Source: Actinomadura graeca (GTDB lineage: Bacteria > Actinomycetota > Actinomycetes > Streptosporangiales > Streptosporangiaceae). Taken from it: a stretch of DNA of 64,000 bases. Below the pieces are notes generated by a model that did not search any database, was not told the origin of the DNA, and saw only the letters and a list, made by a program, of their open reading frames with translations. The translations under genes and the position numbers were made by a program. Of this stretch, positions 1-8,594 are shown in pieces. Numbering within the stretch: position 1 is the stretch's first letter; each line of letters opens with the position of its first letter. The DNA is taken from the NCBI RefSeq assembly GCF_019175365.1, contig NZ_CP059572.1, positions 2,542,001 through 2,606,000 on the forward strand. The letters run 5' to 3'.

Positions 1-1
1 C

Positions 2-829
2 CACCGGCTCCTCGCGCACCGGTCCTTCCGGACGTACCGGCCCGTCCATGACGCGCTGGCCGTCGCCGGGACGATCGCGGGCCAGGGCCCGGCCATCACC
101 TGGGTCGCGCACCACCGCCGCCACCACCGGGTCGCGGACCGCGACGGCGACCCGCACAGCCCGTACTTCCAGGGCGAGCGCACCCGGACGGCCGTGCTCA
201 GGGGCCTGTGGCACGCCCACCTCGGATGGCTGCTCGACGAGAGGCTCACGTCCGACCCCGTGCGGTACTGCCCCGACCTGGTGCGCGACCGCCACCTGCG
301 CTGGATCAGCAGGCACTTCGTCTCTTTGCTGCTCGCCGGGCTCGCGGCCCCGGCGGTGCTCGGATTCCTGCTGACCGGCGGCCCCGCCGGGGCGGCCACC
401 GGCTTCGTCTGGGGCGGGCTGGTGCGGCTGTTCCTGCTCAACCACACGACGTACGCGGTCAACTCCATCGGGCACGTCTACGGCAGGCGCCGGTTCAGCA
501 CCGCCGACGAGTCCCGCAACATCGGCTGGCTGGCGATCCCCACCTTCGGCGACTCCTTCCACAACAACCACCACGCCTTCCCGCGGGCGGCCGGCCACGG
601 GATGCGCTGGTACGAGGCCGATCTGAGCGGGCTGTTCATCCTCGCGCTCGCCCGGGCGAACCTGGCCTGGGACGTGATCACCATCGACCGGGCGCGGCAG
701 GACGCGCGCGCCGCCGGGCTCGTCCGGGCCGGATCCGGGCGGCACGCCCCCCTCACCCCGCCGGTGCCGCTCGCCGAGCGCCCGCGTTCCCGGGAGCCGG
801 ATCCCGGTGACGCCGGTGACATCGAGTAG
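2..829 (+). CDS. Fatty acid (acyl-CoA) desaturase, 5' end outside the window
   Basis: Membrane di-iron desaturase that would introduce a double bond into a fatty acyl chain. The open frame runs in from the left edge, so the N-terminus is missing; the first visible residues already contain histidine box 1 (HRLLAHRSF), followed by box 2 (HHRRHH, near 110-125) and box 3 (HNNHHAF, near 560-580). The three boxes have the order and composition of the acyl-CoA/stearoyl-CoA desaturase family. Hydrophobic segments lie between boxes 2 and 3 (about 315-450). An internal ATG at 194 would lose boxes 1 and 2 and is not the start. It is followed after 57 bp by a fatty-acyl-AMP ligase on the same strand, suggesting an operon that makes or activates an unusual acyl chain. 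Substrate and double-bond position cannot be read from the sequence. Confidence 0.88.
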   Translation, partial: HRLLAHRSFRTYRPVHDALAVAGTIAGQGPAITWVAHHRRHHRVADRDGDPHSPYFQGERTRTAVLRGLWHAHLGWLLDERLTSDPVRYCPDLVRDRHLRWISRHFVSLLLAGLAAPAVLGFLLTGGPAGAATGFVWGGLVRLFLLNHTTYAVNSIGHVYGRRRFSTADESRNIGWLAIPTFGDSFHNNHHAFPRAAGHGMRWYEADLSGLFILALARANLAWDVITIDRARQDARAAGLVRAGSGRHAPLTPPVPLAERPRSREPDPGDAGDIE

Positions 830-886
830 GCGCGCACAGCACCAGACCGGAAAGTTCCACAGGACCCGAGGGATTCGAGCAGGCTT

Positions 887-2503
887 ATGGACTCACTTTG
901 GGATCACGTCCTCGGCGCGCGGCACGGCCGGCTCCACTGCTGGACGGGGCAGGGTTTCGTGACGGCGGGCTGGGACGAGGTGGCCGCCGACGCGCGCGCG
1001 ATGGCCGGCGGGCTGCGCCGCCTGGGCGTGCGGCCGGGCGTGCACGTCGCCGCCGTCCTCACCAACTCCCCGCAGGCGGTCCGCGGGGTGCTGGCGGTGT
1101 GGCTGGCGGGAGGGACGGTGGTGTCACTGCCCGTCCCGGCCCGGGGCATGAGCCCGGACGAGTACGCCGGGCAGATCGCCACGCTCGTCGAGCTGGTCGG
1201 ATCGCCGCTCCTGCTGACCGACGGCGAGACGGCCGGCACGATCCCCGAGAAGGTGCGGGCGCGGGTCCGCGCCACGGCGTGGGACTCGGTGGGCGCGGGG
1301 ACGGTCCCCGCGCGGCCGCCCGGCGACGACGAGCCCGCGTTCGTCCAGTTCTCCTCGGGCAGCACCGACCGCCCGAAGGGCTGCGTGCTGACACCCCGCG
1401 CCATCGCCGCGCAGCTCGGCATGATCCGGGAGATGACCGGCGCCGTCCCCGGGCGGGAGACGGTCGTGTCGTGGCTCCCCCTCTCCCACGACATGGGCAT
1501 GTTCGGGTGCCTGATGTTCCCGTGGGCGTTCGACATGCCGCTGGTGCTGTCCACGCCGCAGCGGTTCGGTTTCGGCCCGCGGAGCTGGTTCGCGGACCTG
1601 GCCGAGTTCGGCGGCACGATGACCGCGGGCACGAACACGGCGCTGCGCCTCGCCGCCCGCGCGCAGCGGGGACGGCCGCTGGCACGGCGGCTCGCCGTCC
1701 GGACGGCGATCGTCGGCGCCGAGCGGGTGGAGCGCGAGGCACTGCTGGCGGCCGTCGACGCCTTCGGGCCGAGCGGCCTGGCGCTGAGGGACCTCGTGCC
1801 CGCCTACGGCATGGCGGAGGCGACCCTCGCCGTGTCCGCGACGGCCCCCGGCGCCGAACCCCGGTTCCTCCCCGTGGACGGCATCGAGCTCGCCGACGGG
1901 AAGGTCGTTCCCGCCGACCCGGACGCGCCCGCGGCGTCCTGGCTCGTGGGCTGCGGGACGCCGTGCCCGGGCGTGGAGGTCGCCGCGCCCCCGGACGGGA
2001 CGGTGGACGAGCTGGTCCTGCGGTCGCCCAGCCTCGCCGACGGCTACCACGGCGACCCGGGACTGACCCGCAGCCGGTTCACCGCCGACGGCTTCCGGAC
2101 CGGCGACCTCGGCTTCCGCCACGACGGCGAGCTGTTCCCCGTCGGGCGGCTGGACGACGTGATCTCCGTCGGCGGGCGCAACGTCAACACCCGGGAGATC
2201 GAGCTGGCGGTCGACGGGCTCGCGCCGATCCGGCCGGGCTGCTCGGCCGTCCTCGACGTGGGACGGCTGGTGCTCGTCACCGAGCTGCGCAAGCACGGCG
2301 CCGACCTGCGCGCCGTCGCGGGCGCGGCGGGCGCGGTGGCGATGGCGAAGGCCGGCATCGCGCTGCACGAATGCGTGTTCCTCAGCCGCGGCGCGGTGCC
2401 GAAGACGCCCAGCGGCAAGATCCAGCGCTACCGCGCCCGGCAGCTCCTGCTCGCCGAGGAGCTCCCGACGATCGCCACCATCAGCCTCGACTCGACCGCC
2501 TGA
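887..2503 (+). CDS. Fatty-acyl-AMP ligase (FAAL-type AMP-binding enzyme)
   Basis: Adenylate-forming enzyme of 538 residues that should activate a fatty acid as acyl-AMP, usually for transfer to an acyl carrier protein. Visible motifs are the P-loop-like core QFSSGSTDRPKG (about residues 152-163), an aromatic-glycine motif AYGMAEATLAVSA that resembles FadD32-type FAALs more than acyl-CoA ligases, the hinge region with TGD and GRLDDVISVGGRN, and the C-terminal catalytic lysine in PSGKIQRYR. The VGCGTP segment before the C-terminal half also fits FAALs. It lies between a desaturase and a CFA-type methyltransferase, 13 bp upstream of the latter. No carrier protein gene is adjacent, so the acceptor is unknown; an acyl-CoA ligase role cannot be excluded. 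Confidence 0.85.
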   Translation: MDSLWDHVLGARHGRLHCWTGQGFVTAGWDEVAADARAMAGGLRRLGVRPGVHVAAVLTNSPQAVRGVLAVWLAGGTVVSLPVPARGMSPDEYAGQIATLVELVGSPLLLTDGETAGTIPEKVRARVRATAWDSVGAGTVPARPPGDDEPAFVQFSSGSTDRPKGCVLTPRAIAAQLGMIREMTGAVPGRETVVSWLPLSHDMGMFGCLMFPWAFDMPLVLSTPQRFGFGPRSWFADLAEFGGTMTAGTNTALRLAARAQRGRPLARRLAVRTAIVGAERVEREALLAAVDAFGPSGLALRDLVPAYGMAEATLAVSATAPGAEPRFLPVDGIELADGKVVPADPDAPAASWLVGCGTPCPGVEVAAPPDGTVDELVLRSPSLADGYHGDPGLTRSRFTADGFRTGDLGFRHDGELFPVGRLDDVISVGGRNVNTREIELAVDGLAPIRPGCSAVLDVGRLVLVTELRKHGADLRAVAGAAGAVAMAKAGIALHECVFLSRGAVPKTPSGKIQRYRARQLLLAEELPTIATISLDSTA

Positions 2504-2516
2504 CGGGAGACCGGCC

Positions 2517-3407
2517 GTGACACCACCGTCCGAGCCCGCGCTGCACGGCGACCGCTACCGCGGCGCGTCCGACACCGCGATCCGGCACCACTACGACCTC
2601 GGCAACGCCTTCTACGAGCTGTGGCTGGACGAGAGCCGCACGTACTCGTGCGCGCTGTGGGACGGCCCCGGCGACGACCTGGCCTCCGCGCAGCGGCGCA
2701 AGCTCGCCTACATGGCCGAGGGCGCGCGGGCCACCGGCGCCGGCCGCGTCCTGGACATCGGCTGCGGGTGGGGCGGCATGCTGCGGCACCTGGTCGAGGA
2801 GCAGGGCGTCGGCCGGGTCGTGGGCCTCACGCTGAGCCCGTCGCAGCGGTCGTCCATCGAGGAGTGGGCCGACGACCGGTACGACGTGCGGGTGCAGAAC
2901 TGGGCCGACCACGAGGACGGCGGCTACGACGCGATCGTCTCGCTGGGCGCGTTCGAGCACTTCGCCCGGCATGGGATGAGCCGGGCGGAGCGGCTGGAGG
3001 CGTACCGGGCGTTCTTCCGGCGCTGCCGCGGCTGGCTGCCGCCGGGCGGGCGGCTGGCGTTGCAGACGAACGTCGCGGGCCGGGCGCGGCCCCTGGACCG
3101 GCGGGCCGTCGGGGACATGATGTTCATCATCGAGAAGATCTTCCCCGAGTCGGTGATGCCGCCGCTCAGCGAGGTCGTCGAGGGCGCCGAGCGGTCGTTC
3201 GACGTGGTGACCGTCCGCAACGACCCCGACCACTACGCCCGCACGTGCCGGGCGTGGCACGACGCGCTGGCCGCCCGGCGCGCGGAGGCGGAGCGGGAGG
3301 TGGGCACGGAGGTCGTCGCCGACTACCTGCGTTACCTGTCGGCCTGCGTGCGCCAGTTCGAGCGCCGTGACCTCGGGCTGGCGAGGATCATCTTCGAACG
3401 GGTCTGA
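2517..3407 (+). CDS. Cyclopropane-fatty-acid-synthase-type SAM methyltransferase
   Basis: Class I SAM-dependent methyltransferase of 296 residues resembling cyclopropane/methyl-branch fatty acid synthases, which methylate the double bond of an acyl chain. The N-terminal HHYDLGNAFYELWLD and TYSCALW segments are characteristic of CFA synthases, followed by the SAM-binding motif VLDIGCGWGG (about residues 78-87) and GAFEHFA. The GTG start is chosen because it has a GGGAG element 8 bp upstream and only 13 bp separate it from the ligase gene; it is short for the family, lacking the usual long N-terminal domain. In context a desaturase product could be its substrate. The 3' end overlaps the convergent gene ending at 3388 by 20 bp. 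Confidence 0.85.
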   Translation: MTPPSEPALHGDRYRGASDTAIRHHYDLGNAFYELWLDESRTYSCALWDGPGDDLASAQRRKLAYMAEGARATGAGRVLDIGCGWGGMLRHLVEEQGVGRVVGLTLSPSQRSSIEEWADDRYDVRVQNWADHEDGGYDAIVSLGAFEHFARHGMSRAERLEAYRAFFRRCRGWLPPGGRLALQTNVAGRARPLDRRAVGDMMFIIEKIFPESVMPPLSEVVEGAERSFDVVTVRNDPDHYARTCRAWHDALAARRAEAEREVGTEVVADYLRYLSACVRQFERRDLGLARIIFERV

Positions 3408-4800
3408 CCGGCGCGTCGGGCTCCCGCGCGTAGGCCCGCAGGCAGCGGGTGAACCTGCCGTGCAGCTCCCGCATCTCCGTCTCGGCCCAGCGGAGCCGGT
3501 CGAACATCAGCTCCACGTCGAGGCCGTCCGCGACGAGGTCGACGTTGCACAGCGCGCTCCCCGGCCAGACGCAGGCCCGCATGGCGCGCTGGCCGGGCGG
3601 GAAGGAGAGCCGGACGCCCTCGACGGCGTCCCGCATCCCGGCTCCGGTCCGCTGCGGCCGGAATTGCAGGAACATGGCCCGGAAATGCCGTTCGCGGTAG
3701 AGCCGCGCGACCTCCTCCACGCGCGACGGCAGCTCCGAGATCCTGATGTCCTGGTGCATGTGCGTGAGCCACGCGTCGGCGGCGACCGCCGACAGGGCGG
3801 CGCGGCGGCTCGGCGCGCCGACGGTGCGGCGGAAGACGACGTCGGAGATCAGCAGGCCGACCGTGTCCTCGAACGCGCCGCCGCCCCGGCCGTGCACGAT
3901 GCACATCGTGGTCACGTCGGCCTCTCCGGTCAGCCCGGCGACCGTCTCCTCGAACGCGGCGAGCGTCGCGTGGAAAAGGGAGCAGCGCTGCTGCTCGCAG
4001 ACCTCCTCCAGCAGCCGGCGGGTGCCGGGGTCGATCCGCTCCCGCAGGAAGACCATCCGCTCACCGGACGCGCCGCCCCGCCGTGGCCGCTCGAACGGCG
4101 GCGGCGCGGCCCCCCGCAGCTTCTTCGCCCAGAAGGCCGCGGCACGCGCGCCGGGCCCGCCCTCCCGCCAGGTGCGCTCGTCGTCGCAGACGGCCTGACG
4201 GTGCGCGATGTGGTCGGCGAACTGCGGCGCCTCCGGCAGCGCCGGGACGTCCCCCCTGGCCAGCGCCGCATACGCGTTGAGGAAGTCCCTGACGACGACG
4301 CCGATGGACGCGATGTCCGCGACGGCGTGCGGCAGCGCGAGGTGGACGGCCAGCCTGCGCGGCGACTCGACCACGGCCACCACCCGGAAGACCGGCAGCG
4401 CGGCCGGGTCGATCGGCCGCCGGGCCAGATCGTCGACCATCGCCATGAGCGTGCCGGGGGCCGCCCGGTGGACCTCGAAGCCGACCGCCTCGTCCCGGTA
4501 CGGGTGCACCGCCTGCCGGCCCTCGTCGAGATCGACGGTGGTGCGCGCCGCCCCGTGCGCGCGGCACACGGATTCCGCCGCCGTTCTCAGCAGATCCAGA
4601 TGGTAGGGACCGTCCATTGTCACGGTGGCGTCCGTGATTATCGTCGGGCCGGTCACCGAGTACTGGACCGCGGAGATCGGCGGGGCCTTCTCGGCGCGAT
4701 CCTCGACCGTACGCTCGTCAGCCACCTGACCGAGGATAGACACCCGGATAGGAAATGCCCAGGCCACAAGAACGGAATGGCCACTGCGGGACCCTTCCAT
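3388..4800 (-). CDS. Stand-alone condensation-domain / acyltransferase-like protein
   Basis: A 470-codon frame with the fold signature of NRPS condensation domains and PapA-type acyltransferases: an HxxxD active-site motif (PHAVADIAS, about residue 188) and a downstream FLNAYAAL segment, but no adenylation or carrier domain attached. Such free-standing enzymes join an acyl or aminoacyl thioester to an amine or alcohol. The position facing the desaturase-ligase-methyltransferase operon suggests an acyl transfer in the same lipid pathway (inference). The first histidine of the usual HHxxxDG is replaced by proline and the terminal glycine by isoleucine, both tolerated in acyltransferases of this superfamily. 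The start is uncertain: the ATG at 4800 has a weak RBS and a GTG at 4725 is an alternative. Confidence 0.7.
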   Translation of the reverse strand: MEGSRSGHSVLVAWAFPIRVSILGQVADERTVEDRAEKAPPISAVQYSVTGPTIITDATVTMDGPYHLDLLRTAAESVCRAHGAARTTVDLDEGRQAVHPYRDEAVGFEVHRAAPGTLMAMVDDLARRPIDPAALPVFRVVAVVESPRRLAVHLALPHAVADIASIGVVVRDFLNAYAALARGDVPALPEAPQFADHIAHRQAVCDDERTWREGGPGARAAAFWAKKLRGAAPPPFERPRRGGASGERMVFLRERIDPGTRRLLEEVCEQQRCSLFHATLAAFEETVAGLTGEADVTTMCIVHGRGGGAFEDTVGLLISDVVFRRTVGAPSRRAALSAVAADAWLTHMHQDIRISELPSRVEEVARLYRERHFRAMFLQFRPQRTGAGMRDAVEGVRLSFPPGQRAMRACVWPGSALCNVDLVADGLDVELMFDRLRWAETEMRELHGRFTRCLRAYAREPDAPVRPVRR

Positions 4801-4823
4801 TCCTGATGGTCATCTTCGGGACG

Positions 4824-5651
4824 TCACGGTTTGCGGGCGGCGGCGGCGTACATGTTGGTGGCGGTGTCGGGGAGCGGCCTGTCCCCGGGCGCGGGATGCC
4901 AGCGCGGCATGGGGACGACGCCCGGGTCGAGGATCTCCAGGCCGGTGAGGAGGCGTTCGACCTCGGAGCGGTCGCGGAGGTACATCGGGATGCCCCTGCG
5001 CGTGTACTCCGCCGCCAGGCGCCGGGATTCGGGGGCGAGGTCGCCGGTGGGGATGGTGAGGGCGACGTGGCTGCCGGGGGCGAGGGGCTCGACGAGCGCC
5101 TCCACCAGGGCCTGGGCGTCCTCGACGAACTGGAGCACCGCGATCAGGGTGAGCGCGACCGGCTCGGACAGGTCGAGGACGTCCTCCAGGACGGGGTCGC
5201 CGAGCAGCGACCCGGGTGAGCGCATGTCCGCCTGGATGTAGGCGGTGCGTCCCTCGGGGGTGCCGGTCAGCAGCGCCCGCGCGTGGGCGAGGACGATCGG
5301 GTCGTTGTCGACGTAGACGATCCGGGCGCCGGGCGCGCGTTCCTGGACGACCTCGTGCAGGTTCGGCGAGGACGGGATGCCGGTCCCGACGTCGATGAAC
5401 TGCCGCATGCCGAGGCCGGTGAGGTGGCGGGCCATCCGGTGCATGCAGGCCCGGTTGGCGAGCATCGAGGTGCGCAGCCCGGGCCAGTCCGCCAGGACCT
5501 GCGCGGCGGTGTCCCGGTCGGCGGCGTAGTTGTCCTTGCCGCCCATGATGAAGTCGTAGACCCGCGCCGAGTGCGGCCGGTCGGTCTGGAGGTCGATCTG
5601 GTCGAGCGGTTCCCGGGGATCGTGGTCGGTACCGTCCGGGGCATCCGACAT
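4824..5651 (-). CDS. SAM-dependent methyltransferase, PF04672 (DUF574) type
   Basis: A 275-residue protein typical of the actinomycete-expanded PF04672 methyltransferase family. It opens with a conserved block (RPHSARVYDFIMGGKDNYAADR, given here only in part: SARVYDFIMGGKDNY), has the SAM-binding loop FIDVGTGIPSSPNLHEV (about residues 84-100), then IVYVDNDPIVLAHARALL, and ends with MYAAAARKP. The family is common in antibiotic-producing actinomycetes but its methyl acceptor is generally unknown. It lies 23 bp upstream of the condensation-like gene in the same direction, so the two may be cotranscribed. The ATG at 5651 begins a protein of normal family length. Confidence 0.88.
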   Translation of the reverse strand: MSDAPDGTDHDPREPLDQIDLQTDRPHSARVYDFIMGGKDNYAADRDTAAQVLADWPGLRTSMLANRACMHRMARHLTGLGMRQFIDVGTGIPSSPNLHEVVQERAPGARIVYVDNDPIVLAHARALLTGTPEGRTAYIQADMRSPGSLLGDPVLEDVLDLSEPVALTLIAVLQFVEDAQALVEALVEPLAPGSHVALTIPTGDLAPESRRLAAEYTRRGIPMYLRDRSEVERLLTGLEILDPGVVPMPRWHPAPGDRPLPDTATNMYAAAARKP

Positions 5652-5811
5652 GCGCGGTCCTGCCTTTCGCTCGCGGGCACCACGAGCCGCCGCCCCGGCT
5701 CCCGGCCCCTCCAGCGGAGCACTATAGCCGCGCGCCGTAAAGGGGGCGGGCCGAGCCGGAAAGATCGCGGACGACCGGAGGGCGGGCGGTGGCGGGCGGT
5801 GCCGGGCGGGG

Positions 5812-6294
5812 TCAGCGGCCGAGCAGGGACGCGGTCCTGGTGGCCGTCCTGACGGCGTGTTCGGCGGCGGACCTGGCGGCCGCCCGGGAGACGAACCGGG
5901 CGGCCGTCCCCGGGGCGGTCCGCGGGCAGTCCGCCGCCGCGCGGCGCGAGGGTCCGCCGGCGGGGTCGTTGGCCTGAATGGCGAGGCTGACCAGGGACTG
6001 GAGGAGGAAGAGGTCGCCGTCGGTGTCCAGATGGACCTGGACCCAGCCGATGTCGGGGAAGACGTCGATGCGCTCGGAGCCGCTGAGGGTCGCCGTGAGG
6101 CGGCCGATCACGTCCGGGGTGAGGAATACTTCTGCGAGGTCGCCCTGGTGGAAGTGGACGATCTGCAACCCCGGAAGCGCCAGGGCACGGCCGGGCGGGC
6201 AGGCGGCCCGGCATGCCTTCAGCGGCCAGTTGGCGAAGCGGTCGACCGCAAGGTCGGCGTAGGAAACGGAGCGGTGGCTGCGTCCTCGGCTCAT
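5812..6294 (-). CDS. Small luciferase-domain-like protein (DUF5519-like)
   Basis: A soluble protein of 160 residues. The segment from about residue 10 to 105, with GRALALPG, IVHFHQGDLAEVFLT, SERIDVFPDIGWVQVHLD and LVSLAIQAN, resembles the small proteins annotated as luciferase domain / DUF5519, for which no enzymatic role is firmly established. The C-terminal 50 residues are Ala/Arg/Pro-rich and probably disordered. The start at 6294 is chosen because CTGGAGCC places a GGAG element 5 bp upstream and because the recognisable domain begins shortly after; longer open-frame extensions lack this. It is divergent from the HTH-sensor gene at 6583, with palindromic sequences between them, so the two may share control. 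Family assignment is by memory of the motif pattern, not by search. Confidence 0.6.
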   Translation of the reverse strand: MSRGRSHRSVSYADLAVDRFANWPLKACRAACPPGRALALPGLQIVHFHQGDLAEVFLTPDVIGRLTATLSGSERIDVFPDIGWVQVHLDTDGDLFLLQSLVSLAIQANDPAGGPSRRAAADCPRTAPGTAARFVSRAAARSAAEHAVRTATRTASLLGR

Positions 6295-6357
6295 GGCTCC
6301 AGCGTGGTGGAAGCCCGCCCCGCGTGATCGGCCCGCGGGCGTCCTGGTCGGCTCCGG

Positions 6358-6400
6358 GGCTTCCTGGTGCCTTCCAGGAAGCCTCCGGGTGTTCCTGGAA
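6358..6400. promoter_or_regulatory. Cluster of TTCC-N-GGAA palindromes in a divergent promoter region
   Basis: In the 288 bp between two divergent genes lie two 9-bp palindromes, TTCCAGGAA (6372-6380) and TTCCTGGAA (6392-6400), with centres exactly 20 bp apart, i.e. about two helical turns. A third partial copy, TTCCTGG (6361-6367), makes a perfect 10-bp inverted repeat, GGCTTCCTGG / CCAGGAAGCC, with a 6-bp spacer (6358-6383). This arrangement is what a dimeric HTH regulator would bind. The obvious candidate is the HTH protein encoded from 6583, but that is inference. Confidence 0.55.
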
Positions 6401-6520
6401 GCGTCCGGGGAGGGGCCGCCGATCGTCCAGATGGGCACCAGTACGCGAACTTTGGGACAACTCGCGGAGCCCGCACCCGTTCCGCCTTCATGCTGGATCG
6501 TCTCCCCCGTGGCGGGGCGC

Positions 6521-6552
6521 CCGTTCGGGGGCCGGGTCGGGCGCCCGAACGG
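6521..6552 (+). promoter_or_regulatory. Hairpin in the leader of the HTH-sensor gene
   Basis: Inverted repeat CCGTTCGGG (6521-6529) / CCCGAACGG (6544-6552) with a 14-nt loop, ending 30 nt before the GTG start at 6583 and just upstream of its purine-rich RBS. It could be an RNA hairpin in the 5' leader or a DNA operator; the sequence does not decide between these. Confidence 0.4.
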
Positions 6553-6582
6553 GGGGACGGCGGGAGAGGGACGGAGCGGGCG

Positions 6583-8505
6583 GTGGACTCCTATCTCGAC
6601 CGGCTGGCGGACTTCACCCGCGAGCTGGTCGTCCAGCTGGGCGGGAACGGTCCGGCCGTGCTGGCGAAGCGGACGGGGCTGCGGGAGGCGACCGTCCGGG
6701 CGCTGCTGGCCGGCGACGGTGGGCTGCCGTCCTGGGAGGTCGTCAGCGCGTGCCTGGCCGCGGCGGGCGCCGGCGGCACCGCGGCCGGGGTGGTGCGCGA
6801 GCGGTGGGCGGCGGCGGAGCGGGCCCTGTGGGACGAGCGCGGCGCCGGCCTGCTCGCGGCGTTCGAACGCAACCGGAACGGCAAGCCCGCCAAGATCGTC
6901 GAGACGTACCGGGCGAAGGTGCCGTGGCGGCGGCTGACCTCGCGGCATCCCGTGGTGTTCGAGCCGTGGGCCATGCCGGCGTTCACCGCCGAGCGTGAGC
7001 TGCCCGATCCGTCCGCGGCCCGTGACATCCGGGACTTCTACCGCTTACTGGCGGAGCTGAAGGTCTGGGCGGGCTCGCCGCGGCAGTCGGAGATCGAGAG
7101 GCGCTCGTGGGGCACGCTGCCCGACGCCACGATCAGCGCGATGCTCCAGAAGGACCGCTGGCGGACGACCAGCGACCGCGAGCGCGTCAGGATCGGCCAC
7201 TTCGCGGCGGCGTGCGGGCTCCCCGAGGCGGAGGCGGCGCTCTGGGCCGAGTCGTACGAGCGGCTCCGGCACGTCGCGCCGCCCGACGACCTGGCGCAGG
7301 CCCGCGCCGAGGCGGCGGCGCTGCGGCTGCGGCTCGCCGAGTCCGAGGCGACGGCCGAGGAGCTGCGCGGGCGCCTGGCCGCGGCCGAGGGCCGGGAACG
7401 CACGCGAGAGGCACGGACGCCCGCGGGGGCGCCGGGCACCCTGGGCGCTCCACCGGAGGCGGGACGACGAGAACCGGGCGGGCCCGCGCCGGGTCAGAGG
7501 GGGCCGCGCGGGTGGCGGCCGCGCACGCGGGGGCCGCTGGCCGCGGCGGCCGCCGTGCTGCTGTTCGCCGGTGGCGTCGGGGTGGGCGGGGCGGCGTTCG
7601 GGGACGGCTCCGCGTCGCAGGACCCGGAGTGCTTCAGCGGCAGGCTCCGGCTGATCGGCTCCACCGCGTTCGAACGGACGGCGGACGCCATCGCGCGGGG
7701 TTACGAGGCCGCGTGCCCGGACGCGGCCGTCGAGGTGCGGGCCATCGGTTCCAACGAGGGGCTGCGGGCCCTCACCCTCGGCAACGCCGCCACGACGATC
7801 GCGATGCACGACGGGTATCTCGCGGCCGATTCGGACGAGGTCAAGTCACGGGGTTTCCGCGGCTACGCGGTCGCGCTGACCGCGTTCGCCGTCGTCGTCC
7901 ACAAGGACACGAAGATCACGGGGCTGTCGGTCCAGCAGCTGCGGTCGGTCTACTCCCCGCGGGGCGGGCCCACGAGCTGGAAGCGGTTCCCGGGCGGCGC
8001 CGACGTGCCGATCCGGATGGTCAGCAGGACCGAGGGCTCGGGAACCCGGACGATCTTCGAGGAGCAGGTGCTCGACGAGCCCGAGCCGGAGCTGTCGTCC
8101 CGGGACTGCCGGCGCAAGGACCAGATCCGCGCCGCCGCCCACGTGATCCGCTGCGAGCGCAGCAGCCAGGCGCAGGTCCTCGGCACCGTCGACCAGCTTC
8201 CGGGCGCGATCGGCTACGCCGAGCTGCACGCCGCGGCGAACGCCCGCCTCTACCCCAACGTGCGCATCCTCACGCTCGACGGGAGGCGGGCGGCGATCTC
8301 CTCGGTGGAGAACCGCTACCCGTTCGCCGCCCCCGAGGTCCTCTACACCTACGGGCCGCCGGCGAACGGCGCCCCGGCCTCGGCGTTCCTCACCTTCATG
8401 GCCGGGGACGGCGCGCGGAGACTGCTCGAACGGGCGGGCGCCATCCCCTGCCTGTCGGCGGCCTCGCTGCTCTCCCTGGCCTGCCAGCCCGGTTCGCCCG
8501 CCTGA
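6583..8505 (+). CDS. HTH - coiled coil - TM - PstS-like solute-binding fusion protein
   Basis: A 640-residue membrane-anchored protein. Residues about 16-53 look like a small HTH (GLREATVRALLAGDG), about 147-230 like the divergent XRE-type domain common in actinomycetes (FYRLLAELKVWAGSP ... LPDATISAMLQ). Residues 237-273 are an Ala/Glu/Arg coiled coil, then a basic Pro-rich linker, one membrane helix at about 320-340 (LAAAAAVLLFAGGVGVGG), and from about 355 an extracytoplasmic periplasmic-binding domain of phosphate-binding (PstS-like) type: LRLIGSTAFERTADAIARGY, AIGSNEGL, LSVQQLRSVYSPR, SRTEGSGTRTIFEE. The topology suggests direct coupling of outside ligand binding to DNA binding. The GTG start has a GGGAGAGGGACGGAG leader; an in-frame ATG at 6493 and other upstream starts lack this. 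Confidence 0.8.
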   Translation: MDSYLDRLADFTRELVVQLGGNGPAVLAKRTGLREATVRALLAGDGGLPSWEVVSACLAAAGAGGTAAGVVRERWAAAERALWDERGAGLLAAFERNRNGKPAKIVETYRAKVPWRRLTSRHPVVFEPWAMPAFTAERELPDPSAARDIRDFYRLLAELKVWAGSPRQSEIERRSWGTLPDATISAMLQKDRWRTTSDRERVRIGHFAAACGLPEAEAALWAESYERLRHVAPPDDLAQARAEAAALRLRLAESEATAEELRGRLAAAEGRERTREARTPAGAPGTLGAPPEAGRREPGGPAPGQRGPRGWRPRTRGPLAAAAAVLLFAGGVGVGGAAFGDGSASQDPECFSGRLRLIGSTAFERTADAIARGYEAACPDAAVEVRAIGSNEGLRALTLGNAATTIAMHDGYLAADSDEVKSRGFRGYAVALTAFAVVVHKDTKITGLSVQQLRSVYSPRGGPTSWKRFPGGADVPIRMVSRTEGSGTRTIFEEQVLDEPEPELSSRDCRRKDQIRAAAHVIRCERSSQAQVLGTVDQLPGAIGYAELHAAANARLYPNVRILTLDGRRAAISSVENRYPFAAPEVLYTYGPPANGAPASAFLTFMAGDGARRLLERAGAIPCLSAASLLSLACQPGSPA

Positions 8506-8512
8506 CGGCGGC

Positions 8513-8563
8513 CGCGCACGTCCGCCGCACGTCCGCCGCGCACGTCCGCCGTGCGCGTCCGCC
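8513..8563. repeat. Short tandem repeats between convergent genes
   Basis: Three to four imperfect copies of a GCACGTCCGCC-type unit lie in the 89 bp between the convergent stop codons at 8505 and 8595. No gene fits here. They may simply reflect replication slippage. Confidence 0.6.
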
Positions 8564-8594
8564 GCCGGGGGCGTTCCAGGATCGGGCCGGCGGG

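Noticed and set aside
887..2503. FAAL as the lipoinitiation enzyme of the NRPS
   Set aside because: It lies about 30 kb away, on the other strand, with many unrelated operons between; the true start of the NRPS line lies beyond 64000.
8506..8594. Tandem GCACGTCCGCC units as an origin or iteron array
   Set aside because: Only three to four imperfect GC-rich copies, without adjacent AT-rich DNA or a replication gene.
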